A DNA stretch of 64,000 nucleotides from Paralithodes platypus (GCA_032716605.1 CM064480.1:46431372-46495371), one strand, 5' to 3'. Shown: positions 1-10,781, counted from the first letter of the stretch. Program-made: numbers and translations. Notes: a model not told the origin generated them from the letters alone.

Positions 1-89
1 TATTATGCCTTTTGCAACTATCTGTCTTCTTAGGTCTATCTGTCTTATACTGTAGGTGTTATACATTTATTTGTTGTATTTATTTATTA

Positions 90-414
90 ATTATTATTTT
101 AGTTTCCTAGGCATCCATCAAGCTTTAAAAAAAAAACATCCTCAAGATCCCCCTTCGAGATTAATTTGTATATTTTTCAGTAGAAAAAATTTCCGGCCGA
201 AGGCTGGTTTCTCCAATATTACAGGTTCGCTATCGCTGGCCATGAAAACAAAGATCGACACCTAAATGGCACAACAGGTCGTAATATTGACAAATAAATG
301 GGACGAAAGGTCTTAAAATAAACAAACTAATGGGGCAAACGCCATAAAATCTATAAAAAATGAGGATAAACATGTGGGAGAAGGGGTCTAGAATAACAAC
401 ATACCTCCCCTTAA
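90..414 (+). mobile_element. Family A TTAA-type MITE, 5' end lost
   Basis: One of about 18 copies of the commonest short repeat here. Full copies are 320-400 bp, start at TTAA with GGGGAG or GGGGGGAT and end CTCCCC-TTAA. The core holds a GC-rich hairpin like CCGGCCGAAGGCCGG, then CTCGCTATCGCTCGCCAGG and CGACACCTAAATGGCACGA, then several 'GACG/AAGG TCTTAAAAT' segments. No coding capacity is seen. This copy keeps the core and the CTCCCCTTAA right end; its left end is not recognisable. TTAA flanks suggest cross-mobilisation by a TTAA-targeting (piggyBac-like) transposase, which is inference. Confidence 0.75.
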
Positions 415-499
415 CGATTTCCTTAGTTATGAGTCATCACGCTCATTTCTTATCGGTATTGTTCGCTAAGCACTTGCCATTATGTCTTTTCAGAAGCTG

Positions 500-745
500 T
501 CCTTGTCATATATATCCCGCAGTCATCAAATATCCTGCCTTTCTCTCTACATATTTTCTTTGTCATATACAGTATATGCTATCCCACACTCATCAAATAT
601 CTTCCCTTTCTCTCTACATATTTTCTTTGTCATATACAGTATATGCTATCCCACACTCATCAAATATCCTGACTATTTCTGTACATCTTTTCCTTGTCAT
701 ATATAACCCACTTTCATCAAATATTCTTCCGTTCTTTCTACATCA
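500..745 (+). repeat. Four-unit tandem repeat of 57/67 bp
   Basis: Units anchored on GTCATATA begin near 505, 562, 629 and 696. Units 2 and 3 carry a 10-bp insertion (CAGTATATGC) after GTCATATA that units 1 and 4 lack, giving 67- instead of 57-bp spacing. The insertion creates a TACAGTA word. Reading frames across the tract are repeat artefacts. Confidence 0.8.
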
Positions 746-785
746 CTTCTTCACCTCATTGTTCTTTTTGTTCTCGTTGTATCCG

Positions 786-988
786 TTAACCCTTCTGTAC
801 CGGTAACGTGCTCTTAACTTTATTCAGGCCGCTATTACACAATTGTATTCAGTTTCAAAAGGGCCTCCAGCTTCGAACTATCTCGCTGAACCCTTTTTGC
901 AACCACAGATCCTTCATAAACTACACAATATCCTCTGAATATAGCTAGAATAAATTGAAAAAGACGTCGCCGGTACAGAAGGGGTTAG
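786..988. mobile_element. Family C TTAA MITE (foldback)
   Basis: About 200 bp with imperfect terminal inverted repeats: TTAACCCTTCTGTACCGG at the left and CCGGTACAGAAGGGGTTAG at the right. Other copies lie near 4771, 8611, 10567 and 61643, with truncated ones at 9494 and 51686. The interior contains 'AGCTTAGGAAGGAT'-like palindromic blocks. Non-coding. Confidence 0.7.
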
Positions 989-1152
989 TTTTGAGTATGT
1001 ACAGTCGTGCTCAGGAAAATCTGATTTTTTTTTGGTAGGGAAATTATGATACACAGGCGAAGTATTTTGGTAAACCGCCTGAGCCTCATAGATCATGCTC
1101 CTGTGATTCATTAGCCAACGTTCAATGTTTTGTTTTCTGCATTAGGCGGTGT

Positions 1153-1563
1153 TTAAAGGGAGATGGGTGTTTTTTTCTGGTCCCCCTTCTCCCTTATGTT
1201 TAGCCCCGCTAGCTTTCAGATTTTAAGACGTTCGGGATTAGTTTGACGATTTTAAGACTGTTCATCACATTTGTGTGTCAATATTAAGACCTTTAATTCG
1301 TGCCATTCAGGAGTCGATAAATTCTTGGCGAGCGATAACAAGCCTGTAATTTTAGGAGGAACTGGCTTTCGGCCGGGACGTTTTTCTACCGAAATGTGCC
1401 GGTTCCTCCTAAATTACAGGCTCGCTATCGCTCACCAGGAAATAAATCGACACCTAAATGGCACGAAAGGTCTTAGTATTGATAACAAAATGAGGCTAAC
1501 AGTCTTAAAATCGCCAAACTAATGGGCCGAACATCTTAAAATCTGAAAAACTAATGGGGCTAC

Positions 1564-1566
<3 letters not shown>
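1153..1566. mobile_element. Family A copy rearranged as a head-to-head palindrome
   Basis: Positions 1153-1395 read in minus orientation of family A and 1396-1566 in plus orientation, so the two cores (CTCGCTATCGCTCACCAGG and its complement) face each other and form a hairpin with arms of roughly 170 bp. The right end runs into the GA array without a TTAA. Confidence 0.7.

Positions 1567-1630
<64 letters not shown>
1567..1630. repeat. (GA)n microsatellite
   Basis: An uninterrupted GA run of about 64 bp abutting the palindromic family A copy. Long GLU-ARG or SER-LEU frames on either strand are artefacts of it. Confidence 0.97.
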
Positions 1631-1635
<5 letters not shown>

Positions 1636-1689
1636 ATTTTGATTTTGCCCCGAGGGGCGAGTTTATTGAGCAGCGCCCCCCATCCTGTG

Positions 1690-1865
1690 AGGGGACAACC
1701 ACTAGTAAGGCGATACATACTGCTCAAAGAGCCATTATTCCACTGAAACAACAGCATCGTCGTCTGGTTACATTCATATTTGTGTTTATAAATCAGGTTG
1801 GCATTATTCAGATGTGTTATTATAGTTTCCTCATTTAATTGTCACATGGTCTGTATATACGTATC

Positions 1866-1901
<36 letters not shown>

Positions 1902-2047
1902 CTTCTAGTGACTGAATTATTAATTGACAGGTTGTAAATAATAGCACTACAGAACTAGTGCAATCGTATGAGGAGACTATTCATATTTTCATTACATCAA
2001 TGGTTATTGAGATCATAGTTAGCTGAATACAATTATTGTCAAGAATT
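1690..2047. repeat. Duplicated segment, copy 1 (partner at 2751-3045)
   Basis: The block starting GGGGACAACCACTAGTAAGG and ending near TAGCTGAATACAA recurs 1.06 kb downstream with roughly 90% identity. A poly-A run (1869-1896) sits inside this copy; the partner has a shorter A-rich stretch at the equivalent place. It looks like a local segmental duplication or two copies of an unknown dispersed repeat. Confidence 0.7.
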
Positions 2048-2222
2048 GATTAAACACCGAATGAAGCTTCAAATAATGCACTCGTTTCCAGGGACTACCA
2101 CTCGGAGAGAACATTGAAGTCAAACGGTCGTCAACCAACACTTAATATGCTGAACATAAACTGTGTGTTTGTTTGTTTATTTTCTTTTTTCCCTCCCTGT
2201 TCTTTTTTCCTCTTTTTTTCCT

Positions 2223-2470
2223 TTAATAAATTGGCTGTGGTTCATCTTCTGTGTTTATTTTATTTAGACTGCTTTTAAACCAGTTGTTGAATCTTAAATT
2301 TGGTTGTTGTGCATAATATTCCTTAATTTTCTCTAGAGTTGGGTCTTGTGATAGTTCTAGTTTGTGCCATATGTGTGTTGCTTGTCTATGGAGTCGGACA
2401 TTTAATGGTAGTGTGTTTGTGTATTCGTGTATTTGTTGTGTCGTCATTGTATAGGGGTATCTTTGGTTTG
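2223..2470 (-). pseudogene. LINE ORF2 C-terminal fragment
   Basis: A 74-residue minus-strand frame contains LPLNVRLHRQATHIWHKLE, which resembles the extreme C-terminal region of Jockey/CR1-type LINE polyproteins (a short PPLxxR-type helix region after the RT). A 39-nt T run (2486-2524) lies just upstream in the reading sense and cuts the frame. No RT motifs remain. The assignment rests on general resemblance, so confidence is low. The T/A-rich stretch below 2222 could be its 3' UTR. Confidence 0.35.
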
Positions 2471-2483
2471 TGTCGAATCTTAG

Positions 2484-2527
<44 letters not shown>

Positions 2528-2750
2528 CGTGTGATTGTGAGATTGAATATACTTAGTGGGTATTTCAAGAATGTCAGGGGGTAAGGAAATGTGATTTGTA
2601 TATTAGAAGACTGTGATTAACGAGACGTGTAACATGTGGAGGGAGGTGGTAGAAAGAGAGGGATCTCGTTGGGGGTGGAAGTTTCGCTCCCAGGAATTTT
2701 TGTTCCTGTGGTATTTCAATAATAATAATAAAATAATAATAATAATAAGG

Positions 2751-3330
2751 GGACAACCACTGGTAAGGCAATACATACTGCTCAAAGAACCATTATTCTA
2801 TTGTAATAACAGTATCGTCGTCTGGTGTTATTATAGTTTCCTCATTTGATTGCCACATGTGCTGTACAGTAAATAGGCCAACGTGCTCATGAAAAACAAA
2901 AAAAAATAAAAGAAACAAAAAATGACTGAATTATTAATTGACAGGTAAATAATAGCACTACAAAACTAGTGCAATCATATGAGGAGGCCATTCATGTTTT
3001 CTTACATCAATGGTTATTGAGATCATAGTTAGCTGAATACAAATATTACATACATGATGTGACTAATATTTCGAACTACATAAATTATTATGCAATAATA
3101 GTACCACAAATATATTACAATCATATGAGGGACACTTCACATTCTTCATTACATCAACGGTTATTGAGGCCATAGTTAGCTGAATACAAGAGTCACATAC
3201 ATATGTGACTAATATTACCAACTACCGAAGTTATAATGGAATTATAGTAATACAAATATTTTACAAACATGAGTTACATGGTTCAAATTCTTATTACAAT
3301 AATGGTTATTGAGGGGATAGTTGGCGCAAT
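2751..3330. repeat. Duplicated segment copy 2 followed by decayed ~145-bp tandem units
   Basis: The first 295 bp match 1690-2047. From 2922 a unit anchored on 'ATCAATGGTTATTGAG' repeats near 3011, 3158 and 3303 (about 145-bp spacing), each followed by ATAGTTAGCTGAATACAA-like sequence and increasingly diverged. Confidence 0.65.
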
Positions 3331-3376
3331 ATGACCAGTGGAGAAGTTTACATGCCGATAGTAATATAATATTTAG

Positions 3377-3550
3377 TAGGGTGTGTGGTTATGGGAGAGA
3401 GGGAGGGGGGTTGTAGGAGGTAGAGGAATGGGTGGGAGAGGAGGAGGGGTAGGGGGGAGGGGGAGGAGGAGGAGGTAAGGTACTCCAGGGAGGAGGAAAG
3501 TGTGAAAGGGGAGGTGTGTGTGTGTGTGTATGTGTTGGGGAGGGTGGGAC
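3377..3550. repeat. Purine-rich G-tract region
   Basis: About 170 bp of almost uninterrupted G/A with many GGG and GGGG runs and a short (GT)n. It could form G-quadruplex or H-DNA structures. No coding call is made from it. Confidence 0.7.
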
Positions 3551-4072
3551 ATACTACATATAAATAAGTTGTTTAAGGCCAGCCATAGTACTGAAGATAA
3601 CAAAAAAAATAAATAAATATGGTAGTTTGTATTTCAACGCAAGTCTACAGATATCAGCAGTATCGCTTCATCGTACCTGACACAACATATCAATAAGTAA
3701 AGAAGGAAACTGTATACATGCAAAGATCAAGATTCAATTATGTTTAGTAGCAAAACAATATTCAGAAGGAAGATACTAATAGTCCTCCGGGAGGGATATG
3801 CCGCATATCCGAAGGTACTTAATTGTAGGTCAAACCATTAGCCGAGAATATTGAGGACAATTATGTTGCTTACATATGCAAGGGTCATGTATATTGGCTT
3901 GCAAAAGGATATGAATTGGCACTTAACAGATTATTTAAATAAATACTGTGTTAGAGGCTCAGAGGGATATGTATATACTGTACATTGTCAATCTATTAAA
4001 TGAGAATAGCAGTGATAAGTAAAGAAATACTGACTGGTATTATAAGTGTGACATGATCAATGAAAATATGAA

Positions 4073-4074
<2 letters not shown>
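3551..4074. other. AT-rich stretch, nothing recognised
   Basis: I see no frame with a recognisable family, no repeat shared with the rest of the window and no RNA gene. Confidence 0.5.
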
Positions 4075-4124
<50 letters not shown>

Positions 4125-4135
4125 GGGGGGGGGGG
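4075..4135. repeat. (GA)n followed by G run
   Basis: About 50 bp of GA with one interruption, ending in a run of 12 G. Confidence 0.95.
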
Positions 4136-4249
4136 TAAAAACAATCAACCATCTCCCCTTATATTATAAGAACCTTGGGACATGTAAATATGAAGCATTA
4201 TAGGGCTGGGCTTGATCAACTGCCAATAGAAAAACCTGGGATAAGTGCT

Positions 4250-4540
4250 GTGGATAGTTATGAGGATTTTAGGGCATGTATTGGTTTTTCTGGAACCCCT
4301 TCTCCCTCATGTTTAACCCCCTTCGTTAAGAGACTTTAAGATTTGTGCCCCATTAGTTTGGCGATTTTAAGACCTTTCGCCCTACTTAGGTGTCTTTTTT
4401 TTCCTGGCAAGCGATAGCGAGCCTGTAATTTAGGAGGAACCATCTCTACCGAAAAATATACACATGTATCTCGAAGGGGTCTTTGGTGTGTTATTTGTTT
4501 AAACTTCATAGAGTTCTAGGGAGCAAACTAAACCAAATAT
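4250..4540 (-). mobile_element. Family A copy, diverged
   Basis: Minus orientation. It retains TTTCTGGAACCCCTTCTCC, CCTGGCAAGCGATAGCGAG and the T-rich distal part. The terminal TTAA motifs are not clear. Confidence 0.65.
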
Positions 4541-4770
4541 ATTATATACCGGTAATAATAAAAACTAACTTTCTATTCTATTCTACTGTACTGTATAATT
4601 ATACTCAGGCCCAATCCCCACTTTTCACTTTTTTTTGTTTTTGTTTTGTTTTACTAAATATATAATGTAACGTCCCCTTAATGCTCTCACAGATGTATAT
4701 ACTGTATAGTTTAAAAGTGAGTAATTAGTATGAAGGGGGCAAGACTCATTTGTTATTATTGATACATGCA

Positions 4771-4985
4771 TTAACCTTTACAGTACCGACGACGTATTTT
4801 GGTTTTTAATTTCAGTACATTTAGACGATTTTATGAAGCTTAGGAAGGATATATGGTTGCTAAAAGGATACATTGAGATAATCTGTAGTCTTTTAACGGA
4901 TAGACATCCTTCCTAAGCTAAATATAGCAGTCTAATAGTTGCCAGACTATAACGGAATGAATGTCACCGGTACTGAATGTGTAAT
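4771..4985. mobile_element. Family C TTAA MITE
   Basis: Starts TTAACCTTTACAGTACCG and ends CACCGGTACTGAATGTG. The interior palindromic blocks 'GCTTAGGAAGGATATATGG' and 'CATCCTTCCTAAGC' face each other. It directly abuts the perfect inverted repeat at 4988. Confidence 0.65.
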
Positions 4986-4987
4986 AT

Positions 4988-5233
4988 AGTTGACTTATGG
5001 AGATTTAGTGACTTTGGAGTTGTGGAGATTAGAGACTCTGGAAGTCTCTGAGATTAGGTTAAGAGTGAGAGTGAACTTTGGGTAGAAATCCTGGTTCCCC
5101 TCCTAGAAACGTTAAACCGCAAAACAGAGCCTAGGCCTAGCTGGACAGAGGGGCTCTCTTAACCTAATCTCAGAGACTTCCAGAGTCTCTAATCTCCACA
5201 ACTCCAAAGTCACTAAATCTCCATAAGTCAACT
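4988..5233. repeat. Perfect 78-bp inverted repeat with 90-bp loop
   Basis: Arms 4988-5065 and 5156-5233 are exact reverse complements by eye: AGTTGACTTATGGAGATTTA leads into the left arm and its complement closes the right arm. Perfect identity implies recent origin or conversion between arms. The loop contains no frame of note. Transcription from either side would give a long dsRNA hairpin. Confidence 0.85.
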
Positions 5234-5254
5234 ATTACAAATGGGTTAACCTGC

Positions 5255-5525
5255 TGTAGTGGCTATATACAGTCAGCTCTCCCCCCCCCCCTGTTTCTAT
5301 GTGTGCCTTACCTACACAGAGAGTGATCCAGCTAACTCTCACAAACACCTCCTCCTCCTATTCATTTCACTACACTTAACAAACAAAACCACTGTTCTTT
5401 CCAATTCACCTAAATTACCTCTAGCGTATCATGATTATGGTTCTCTATTATTCGTTCAACCTTGGAGGAGACACTTGTTTCAGGTATATTGGCCTTTTGT
5501 CTCCTACATCCACACATAAAAGCAA
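5255..5525 (+). mobile_element. SINE-like family D copy
   Basis: About 240 bp, also present at 49383-49612 and in reverse at 9945-10205. Shared blocks are 'CCTACACAGAG', 'CTCTCACAAACACCTCCTC' and a tail 'GGAGGAGACACTTGTT...CCTTTTGTCTCC'. The tail resembles the 3' end of the CR1/Jockey-like LINE at 63830-63890 (GGGGGAGGCACT...CCTTTTGCCTCC), so D may be a SINE using that LINE tail, or a short LINE remnant. No A/B box was identified. Confidence 0.6.
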
Positions 5526-5587
5526 AGAAAAAAGGAAAGAAAACACTGTAAATTCACCCACGTAAGTAGTTAGTACACTACTAACTG

Positions 5588-5951
5588 ATAAGGTTCACTT
5601 TTTGGGCGATTTTTGCATGTATTCATTATGTTTCTAGTTTCCTCCCTAGACCTCTCATCAAGTTAAAAAAAAAACATCCATTAGATCCCCCTTCTAGATT
5701 AACTTGTACATTCTTCGGTAGAAACATTTCCCGGCCGTAGGCCGGTTCTTCCAACATTACAGGCTCACTATCGTTCGCCATGGAAAAAATCGACACCTAA
5801 ATAGCACGAAAAGTCTAAATATTGACGAAGAAATGGGGAGAAAGGTCCTAAAGTCGCCAAACTAATGGGCCGAACGTCTTATAATCTCAAAACTAGTGGG
5901 GCTAAACATGAGGGAGAAAGTGGTCCAGAAAACCGGCCTATCCCCCCTTAA
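5588..5951 (+). mobile_element. Family A copy, near full length
   Basis: It has the CCCGGCCGTAGGCCGG hairpin, a CTCACTATCGTTCGCCATGG core and a right end TCCCCCCTTAA. The left end AAGGTTCACTTTTTGGG matches the copy at 52951 rather than the GGCAGACCG subfamily. Confidence 0.8.
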
Positions 5952-6762
5952 GAGTGTGAACATTGGATCAGAGAAAACACAGACGTGGGCATACGCTTGA
6001 AAGGATGTTTTGAAACATTTCATCAGTGTGTCAGAATTGTTCAATAAAATGTTTACCCCCTTTCAATGCAGGCCATAAATACTTGAAAACCTGCAAATAA
6101 TCAAAACCAGACGGTGAGGATTAACACATGAAGCCCTATATATACTCGATTTATTTTAACCTGGCTGAAAATTTAATCCTCTAGCAGTTGATTTCACTAT
6201 ACCTAATGGAGAAATATGAAACTGCTACGTCTCTGCATCATAATATAGATAGAAGTTCCCTCCATAATTGGCTATAAAAGCTGTGTAATACCCGAGTAAT
6301 TAAGATGGGAGCAAGCTAATTTCTCGCCAGCTTAAATTTATCGAGAATACCTTTAGTGTGGCCAATGAAACTATTTCGATCTAGAAGCACATATTTTCAT
6401 TTAGCGGCACGAATTCTAGCAATATTCTGGAGATTTAAGCCATTTTAGAGTGATATTCTAGAGATTGTGGCATTATTCTAGCGATATTTTGCATTTCTTT
6501 ACTATTTAGCGGACTTCATTTGGTAACCATGAATAATTTGATGTGCATGATTCAAATCGTTTATCAAATGAGTTAGCCAGTGTTTATAGTTGTGCCTCCA
6601 ACAGGTGTACAGATATTCCTGTCCACAATTGCACAATGGTGGACAATAATTTATGGGCAAATTTTGGAGGAACAGTTTGATAGCCTGACGGATAAGTTTG
6701 ATAAGCTAATTGAGACACAAGAATAGATTACTAGGATTCAATTGTTTAATGTTTATTGTTTT
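5952..6762. other. AT-rich stretch, nothing recognised
   Basis: No family, RNA gene or dispersed repeat was recognised across about 800 bp. Confidence 0.5.
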
Positions 6763-6789
6763 CTCCCCCCCCCCCCTTCCCCCCGTGTG

Positions 6790-6820
<31 letters not shown>

Positions 6821-6824
6821 TTTT
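6763..6824. repeat. C run, (GT)n and T run
   Basis: Compound low-complexity tract: C-rich, then (GT)n, then about 20 T. Confidence 0.95.
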
Positions 6825-6971
6825 ATCACTCATAGATGTTCAAGCATTCATGTCCACGATCGCACATGCGTATTGATGTGAGTGTGGTTGTTAGATCCAA
6901 GCACCTGTTCTTTTAGTCTAACCATTACCCCACTCCAATCCCGCGCCTCAGTGTGTGTGCAAGGGCCTACA

Positions 6972-7344
6972 TTAAGGGGAGGCAGACCGTTTGTTTTGGA
7001 CCCCCTTCTCCCTTATGCTTAGCCCCACTAGTTTTGAAATTATAAGACGTTCGGCCCATTAGTTTGGCAATTTTAACACCTTTCGCCCCATTTCATTGTC
7101 AATGTTAAGACCTTTCGTGTCATTTAGGTGTCGATTATTTCCTGGCGAGAGATAGCGAGCCTGCAATTTTAAGAGGAACCGGCCTTCGGCCGGGACATTT
7201 TTCTACCGATTTTGTTTACAAATTTGTCTTGAAGGGGGGTCTAGGGGGTGTTTTTCTAAGCTTGATGGAGGTCTAGGGAGGAAACTAAACAAATATGTGA
7301 ATACTTTAATTAATAGACCAAACAAACGGTCAGTCTCCCCTTAA
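6972..7344 (-). mobile_element. Family A copy, complete with TTAA at both ends
   Basis: Left end TTAAGGGGAGGCAGACCG and right end CGGTCAGTCTCCCCTTAA are inverted repeats of about 24 bp, the clearest definition of family termini in the window. The core hairpin is CCGGCCTTCGGCCGG. Length is 373 bp. Confidence 0.88.
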
Positions 7345-7715
7345 TCTCTGTTGGTGGACAAATTACCCCAGTGGAAATAGACAATGTACAACTGCCTACA
7401 TATGCTTTGTCCACTCCGTGATTTTAGTGTTGAAGAACAAATGCTATGGTGTAATTTGAAGTGTAGTTCGTTATGTAGTATTTATTTATTTGATCAAATA
7501 ACGGTTTAATAACTAATTGTTCTATAATAGATATTTCAGCCTATCTGTATATTATTTATATGCTCAAAAATTGGCTTTAACCATAGATATTTAGGCCTAT
7601 CTGTGTATTATTTAAATGCTCAAAAACAGGCTGTAACCACCAACAGAATACTCTAAGCCTGTATCTTTTGCTTGCCACTGAATACTTCTAAATAGCTATA
7701 ATGGCATTCATAATA
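7345..7715. other. AT-rich spacer with a short direct repeat
   Basis: A ~60-bp segment ('ATAGATATTTCAGCCTATCT') recurs near 7580 as 'ATAGATATTTAGGCCTATCT', a local tandem duplication. Copy 2 has TAGGCCTA where copy 1 has CAGCCTA. Nothing else was recognised. Confidence 0.6.
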
Positions 7716-8091
7716 TTAAGAGGAGGCAGACCGTTTTTCTGGACCCCCTTCTCCCTAATGATTAGCCCCACTAGTTTTGAGATTATAAGACGTTCTGTCC
7801 ATTAGTTTGGCGATTTTAACACCTTTCACCCCATTTCGATGTCAATTTTAAAACCTTTCATGCTATTTAGGTGTCGATTTTTTCCTGGCGAGCCGATAGC
7901 GAGCCTGCAATTTTAAGAGGAACCGGCCTTTGGCCGGAACATTTTTCTACCGAAAAATTTACACATTTATCTTAAAGGGGGGTCTAGGGGGCGTTTTTCT
8001 AAGCTTGATGGAGGTCTAGGGATGAAACTAAAAAATATATATGAATAATTGAATTAATAGACCAAACAATTAACGGCCAGTCTCCCCTTAA
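7716..8091 (-). mobile_element. Family A copy, complete
   Basis: TTAAGAGGAGGCAGACCG at the left, GGCCAGTCTCCCCTTAA at the right, 376 bp, same orientation as the 6972 copy and close to it in sequence. Confidence 0.88.
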
Positions 8092-8216
8092 CTCTTGCTA
8101 TCTATGTTGGCGGGTGGATATGTACAGTCGCCTGCACAAGTACCTGTTACAATACTGTATGATATATTTGAGACCTTGAACACTGAATGAGGGAATACAT
8201 TGACTCAGGCATGTGT

Positions 8217-8534
8217 TTAAGGGGAGGTTTTAGTTTGCTCCCTAGACCTCCACCAAGGTTTTAAAAATTACCCCCAAGACCCCCCTTCGAGATAAATGTG
8301 TACATTTATCGGTAGAAAAATGTTCCTCCTAAATTACAGGCTTGCTATCTCTCGCCAGGATAAAATCGACACTTAAATGGCACGAAACTTCTTAAAATTG
8401 ATAGCCATGGGGAAAAAGATCTTAAAATCACCTAAGTAACAGGGCGAACGTCTTAAAATATCACAACTAATAGAGATAAATATGAGGGAGAAGGGGGTCC
8501 AGAAAAAAAAAGTTAAGTGAAGATCTCCCCTTAA
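8217..8534 (+). mobile_element. Family A copy, internally shortened
   Basis: TTAAGGGGAGG at the left and ATCTCCCCTTAA at the right, 318 bp. The GC hairpin between 'GGTAGAAAAATGTTCC' and the core is reduced. Confidence 0.85.
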
Positions 8535-8610
8535 AGGGATTATTCCAAAATATTTCATCAAAGTATTTCATCAGCGTGTCAGAACTAATCGAGAATATGT
8601 GTAGCACCTT

Positions 8611-8827
8611 TTAACCCCTTCAGTACCGGTGACATCCTTTTCATTTCATTCTGGCAACTACTTAGCGATTTTATTCAGCTTAGGAAGGACGTCAACCAAC
8701 TAAAAGGCTATACAGACTATCTTAAACATCTCTTTTAGCTACCATATATCCTTCCTATGCTTCATAAAATCGTCTAAATGTAACTGAAATCAAGTAAAAA
8801 AGACGCCGCCGGTTCTTAGAGGGTTAA
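8611..8827. mobile_element. Family C TTAA MITE, complete
   Basis: TTAACCCCTTCAGTACCGG at the left; the right end GCCGCCGGTTCTTAGAGGG runs into TTAA. The interior 'CAGCTTAGGAAGGACG' faces 'ATCCTTCCTATGCTTC'. 217 bp. Confidence 0.78.
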
Positions 8828-9493
8828 CTTATATATCCCAGTCATTTGTTAGTTGTTGTTCAAGGAATTTATGGAAACAGTTCGCCAGTGTATTATAACT
8901 GTGACGCCCTAAGTTATGCAGACATTGTTTACCACAACTTAAAATGTTGCTATTCAGATGCTTACCTGCCACTGCAATTAAAATATTTAAAACAATTATT
9001 TTTCTTGGTTTTGCATAAAAGGAATAATTGCACAACTAAAAAACTGACCATTACTTACTACCATATATAATAATTATCATGTTACTTTGCGCAATAGTGT
9101 TTTTTTGTTTTTTATACTCGGACAAGGCTGTTCATATATTTAATATTGTTGTGATATGACCCAGCCAGGGGTCGAACCCAGGCCAAATTATACAAAAATA
9201 TAATTTATCAAAACTTCCATTGACAAATAAAGGGGAAATGATACCCTTATAAACCTGGCTAAGTAATCTAGCCATCGACAACGATAAAAACTACAAATGT
9301 GTGGCCACTTTCTGAATATTTTGCACCGGTGTTGGAGCTATAGTCTACCTTTATTTTCCAGCTGATGGTAAATTGCTATGATATTATCCCGGTTACTTAG
9401 CCATTACGTATATTTTGTAGCGAAATGCTTTGTTAATTATGAACATTTGGCATTACTACGACGCAGACAACATAGTAGATTCATATTTGTCCA
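8828..9493. other. Spacer with a tRNA-like B-box motif
   Basis: Mostly unrecognised. On the minus strand at about 9165-9185 there is GGGTTCGACCCCTGGC, which fits a pol III B box (GGTTCGANNCC) and resembles the motif near 60718. No credible A box or cloverleaf was found, so at most this is a decayed tRNA-derived SINE. Confidence 0.3.
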
Positions 9494-9743
9494 TTAACCC
9501 CTTCTGTACCGGCGATGTCTTGTTAATTTTATTCTAGCTGTATTTAGACGGCGAGCGATATCGGGCCTGTAATTAAAGAGGGAACAGCCTTCGGCCGAGA
9601 CATTTTCCTAACAAAAAATGTACAAATATTTCTTGAAGGGGATGTTATTAAAAGTTTGATGGAGGTATAAGAAGGAAACTAAAACATAATACAAAAACAA
9701 TCTATGAAAAAATCGACCAACAAAATAAACCCATCCCCCTTAA
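9494..9743. mobile_element. Truncated family C joined to truncated family A
   Basis: 9494-9547 is the left end of family C (TTAACCCCTTCTGTACCGG). At 9548 it switches to a minus-orientation family A copy lacking its first ~150 bp, which ends CCCATCCCCCTTAA. The junction suggests deletion between two neighbouring elements. Confidence 0.7.
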
Positions 9744-9780
9744 TTGGATATTGAAGAATGTAGATACAAATTCCAAATTA

Positions 9781-9922
9781 GATATCCTGTGGCCTTATTG
9801 AAAAGTGTTTCCTATGGGTATGGACATAATGGAACGTACATTATACACAAAGATATCCTGTGGCCTTATTGAAGAATGTTTGCTATGGGTATGGACATAA
9901 TGGAACGTACATTATACACAAA
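9781..9922. repeat. 71-bp tandem duplication
   Basis: GATATCCTGTGGCCTTATTG starts at 9781 and again at 9852. The two units differ at only a few positions. Confidence 0.9.
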
Positions 9923-9944
9923 GAAGCGGTATGAAGAGGCTTCG

Positions 9945-10205
9945 TAAAGTGCCATTGTTAATCTACCCATTTTTGTTTCTATGTGTATAAAGGAGACAAA
10001 AGGCAGAGCTGCCCTCAACAAGTGCCTCCCCTGAAGTTGAAAGAGTGAGAGAGCCAAAATAAGTGTTATTTTATTTGTGGGTGTATTGGAAAGAATGGTG
10101 GTGTACTTGTTTAGTGTAGTAAATTGGATACGAGGAGATGTTTTTGAGAGCTGGCTGTATTACTCTGTGTAGGTGAGACGCAAACAGAATCAGTGAGGGA
10201 AGCCA
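9945..10205 (-). mobile_element. SINE-like family D copy
   Basis: The reverse complement matches 5255-5525 and 49383-49612, including the CTCACCTACACAGAG block and the GGGGAGGCACTTGTTGAGGG...CCTTTTGTCTCC tail. Confidence 0.6.
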
Positions 10206-10566
10206 GGCAAATTAAACAGGAGTTCGAGTAACTTATTACATGCCTATGAGGTTCTCCCTGGGTATTGCCATGCTCGATTGGTGTCTACAATCTCCCCATG
10301 TTAGTCGTATATTGGTGGTAAGAAATCCATATTATACAATACTTGATGGGTAAAACACCATCAATATACCCATTGATATTATAGGTCTCTTTCAAACTCT
10401 TCTTATGATTATTTACAGTGCAGAGAAAAGCTAATGACGCTATTCTGCAGAAATAAAACAAGTTATATAACCTGTATTAAATAGGTATATAAACTCATTG
10501 GGTATGTTGATAGGGACTTACGTTTCTATCCTTGTAATAAGACCACTTTATTACCACCTACATACT
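10206..10566. other. Spacer, nothing recognised
   Basis: AT-rich; no family, RNA gene or dispersed repeat seen. Confidence 0.5.
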
Positions 10567-10781
10567 TTAACCCCTTATGTACCGGGGACGTCTTTATCAT
10601 TTGATTGTAGCTATATTTAGAGTATTTTGTGCAGTTTATGAAGGATCTGTGGTAATAAAAAGAGCTAAATGATGTAGTTCGAAGCCTGTTTATTGCTGGA
10701 GCCCCTCTTTGAAACTTATAACATCATGTAATAGTATCCAGAATATACTTAAAAGGACGACACCTGTACTGAAAGGGATAA
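10567..10781. mobile_element. Family C TTAA MITE, diverged
   Basis: Left end TTAACCCCTTATGTACCGG, right end CACCTGTACTGAAAGGGATA; about 215 bp. Confidence 0.65.

Noticed and set aside
1505..1838. Frames of repeated Glu-Arg or Ser-Leu
   Set aside because: Direct translations of the (GA)n microsatellite; the same applies at 51750, 52820 and 61315.
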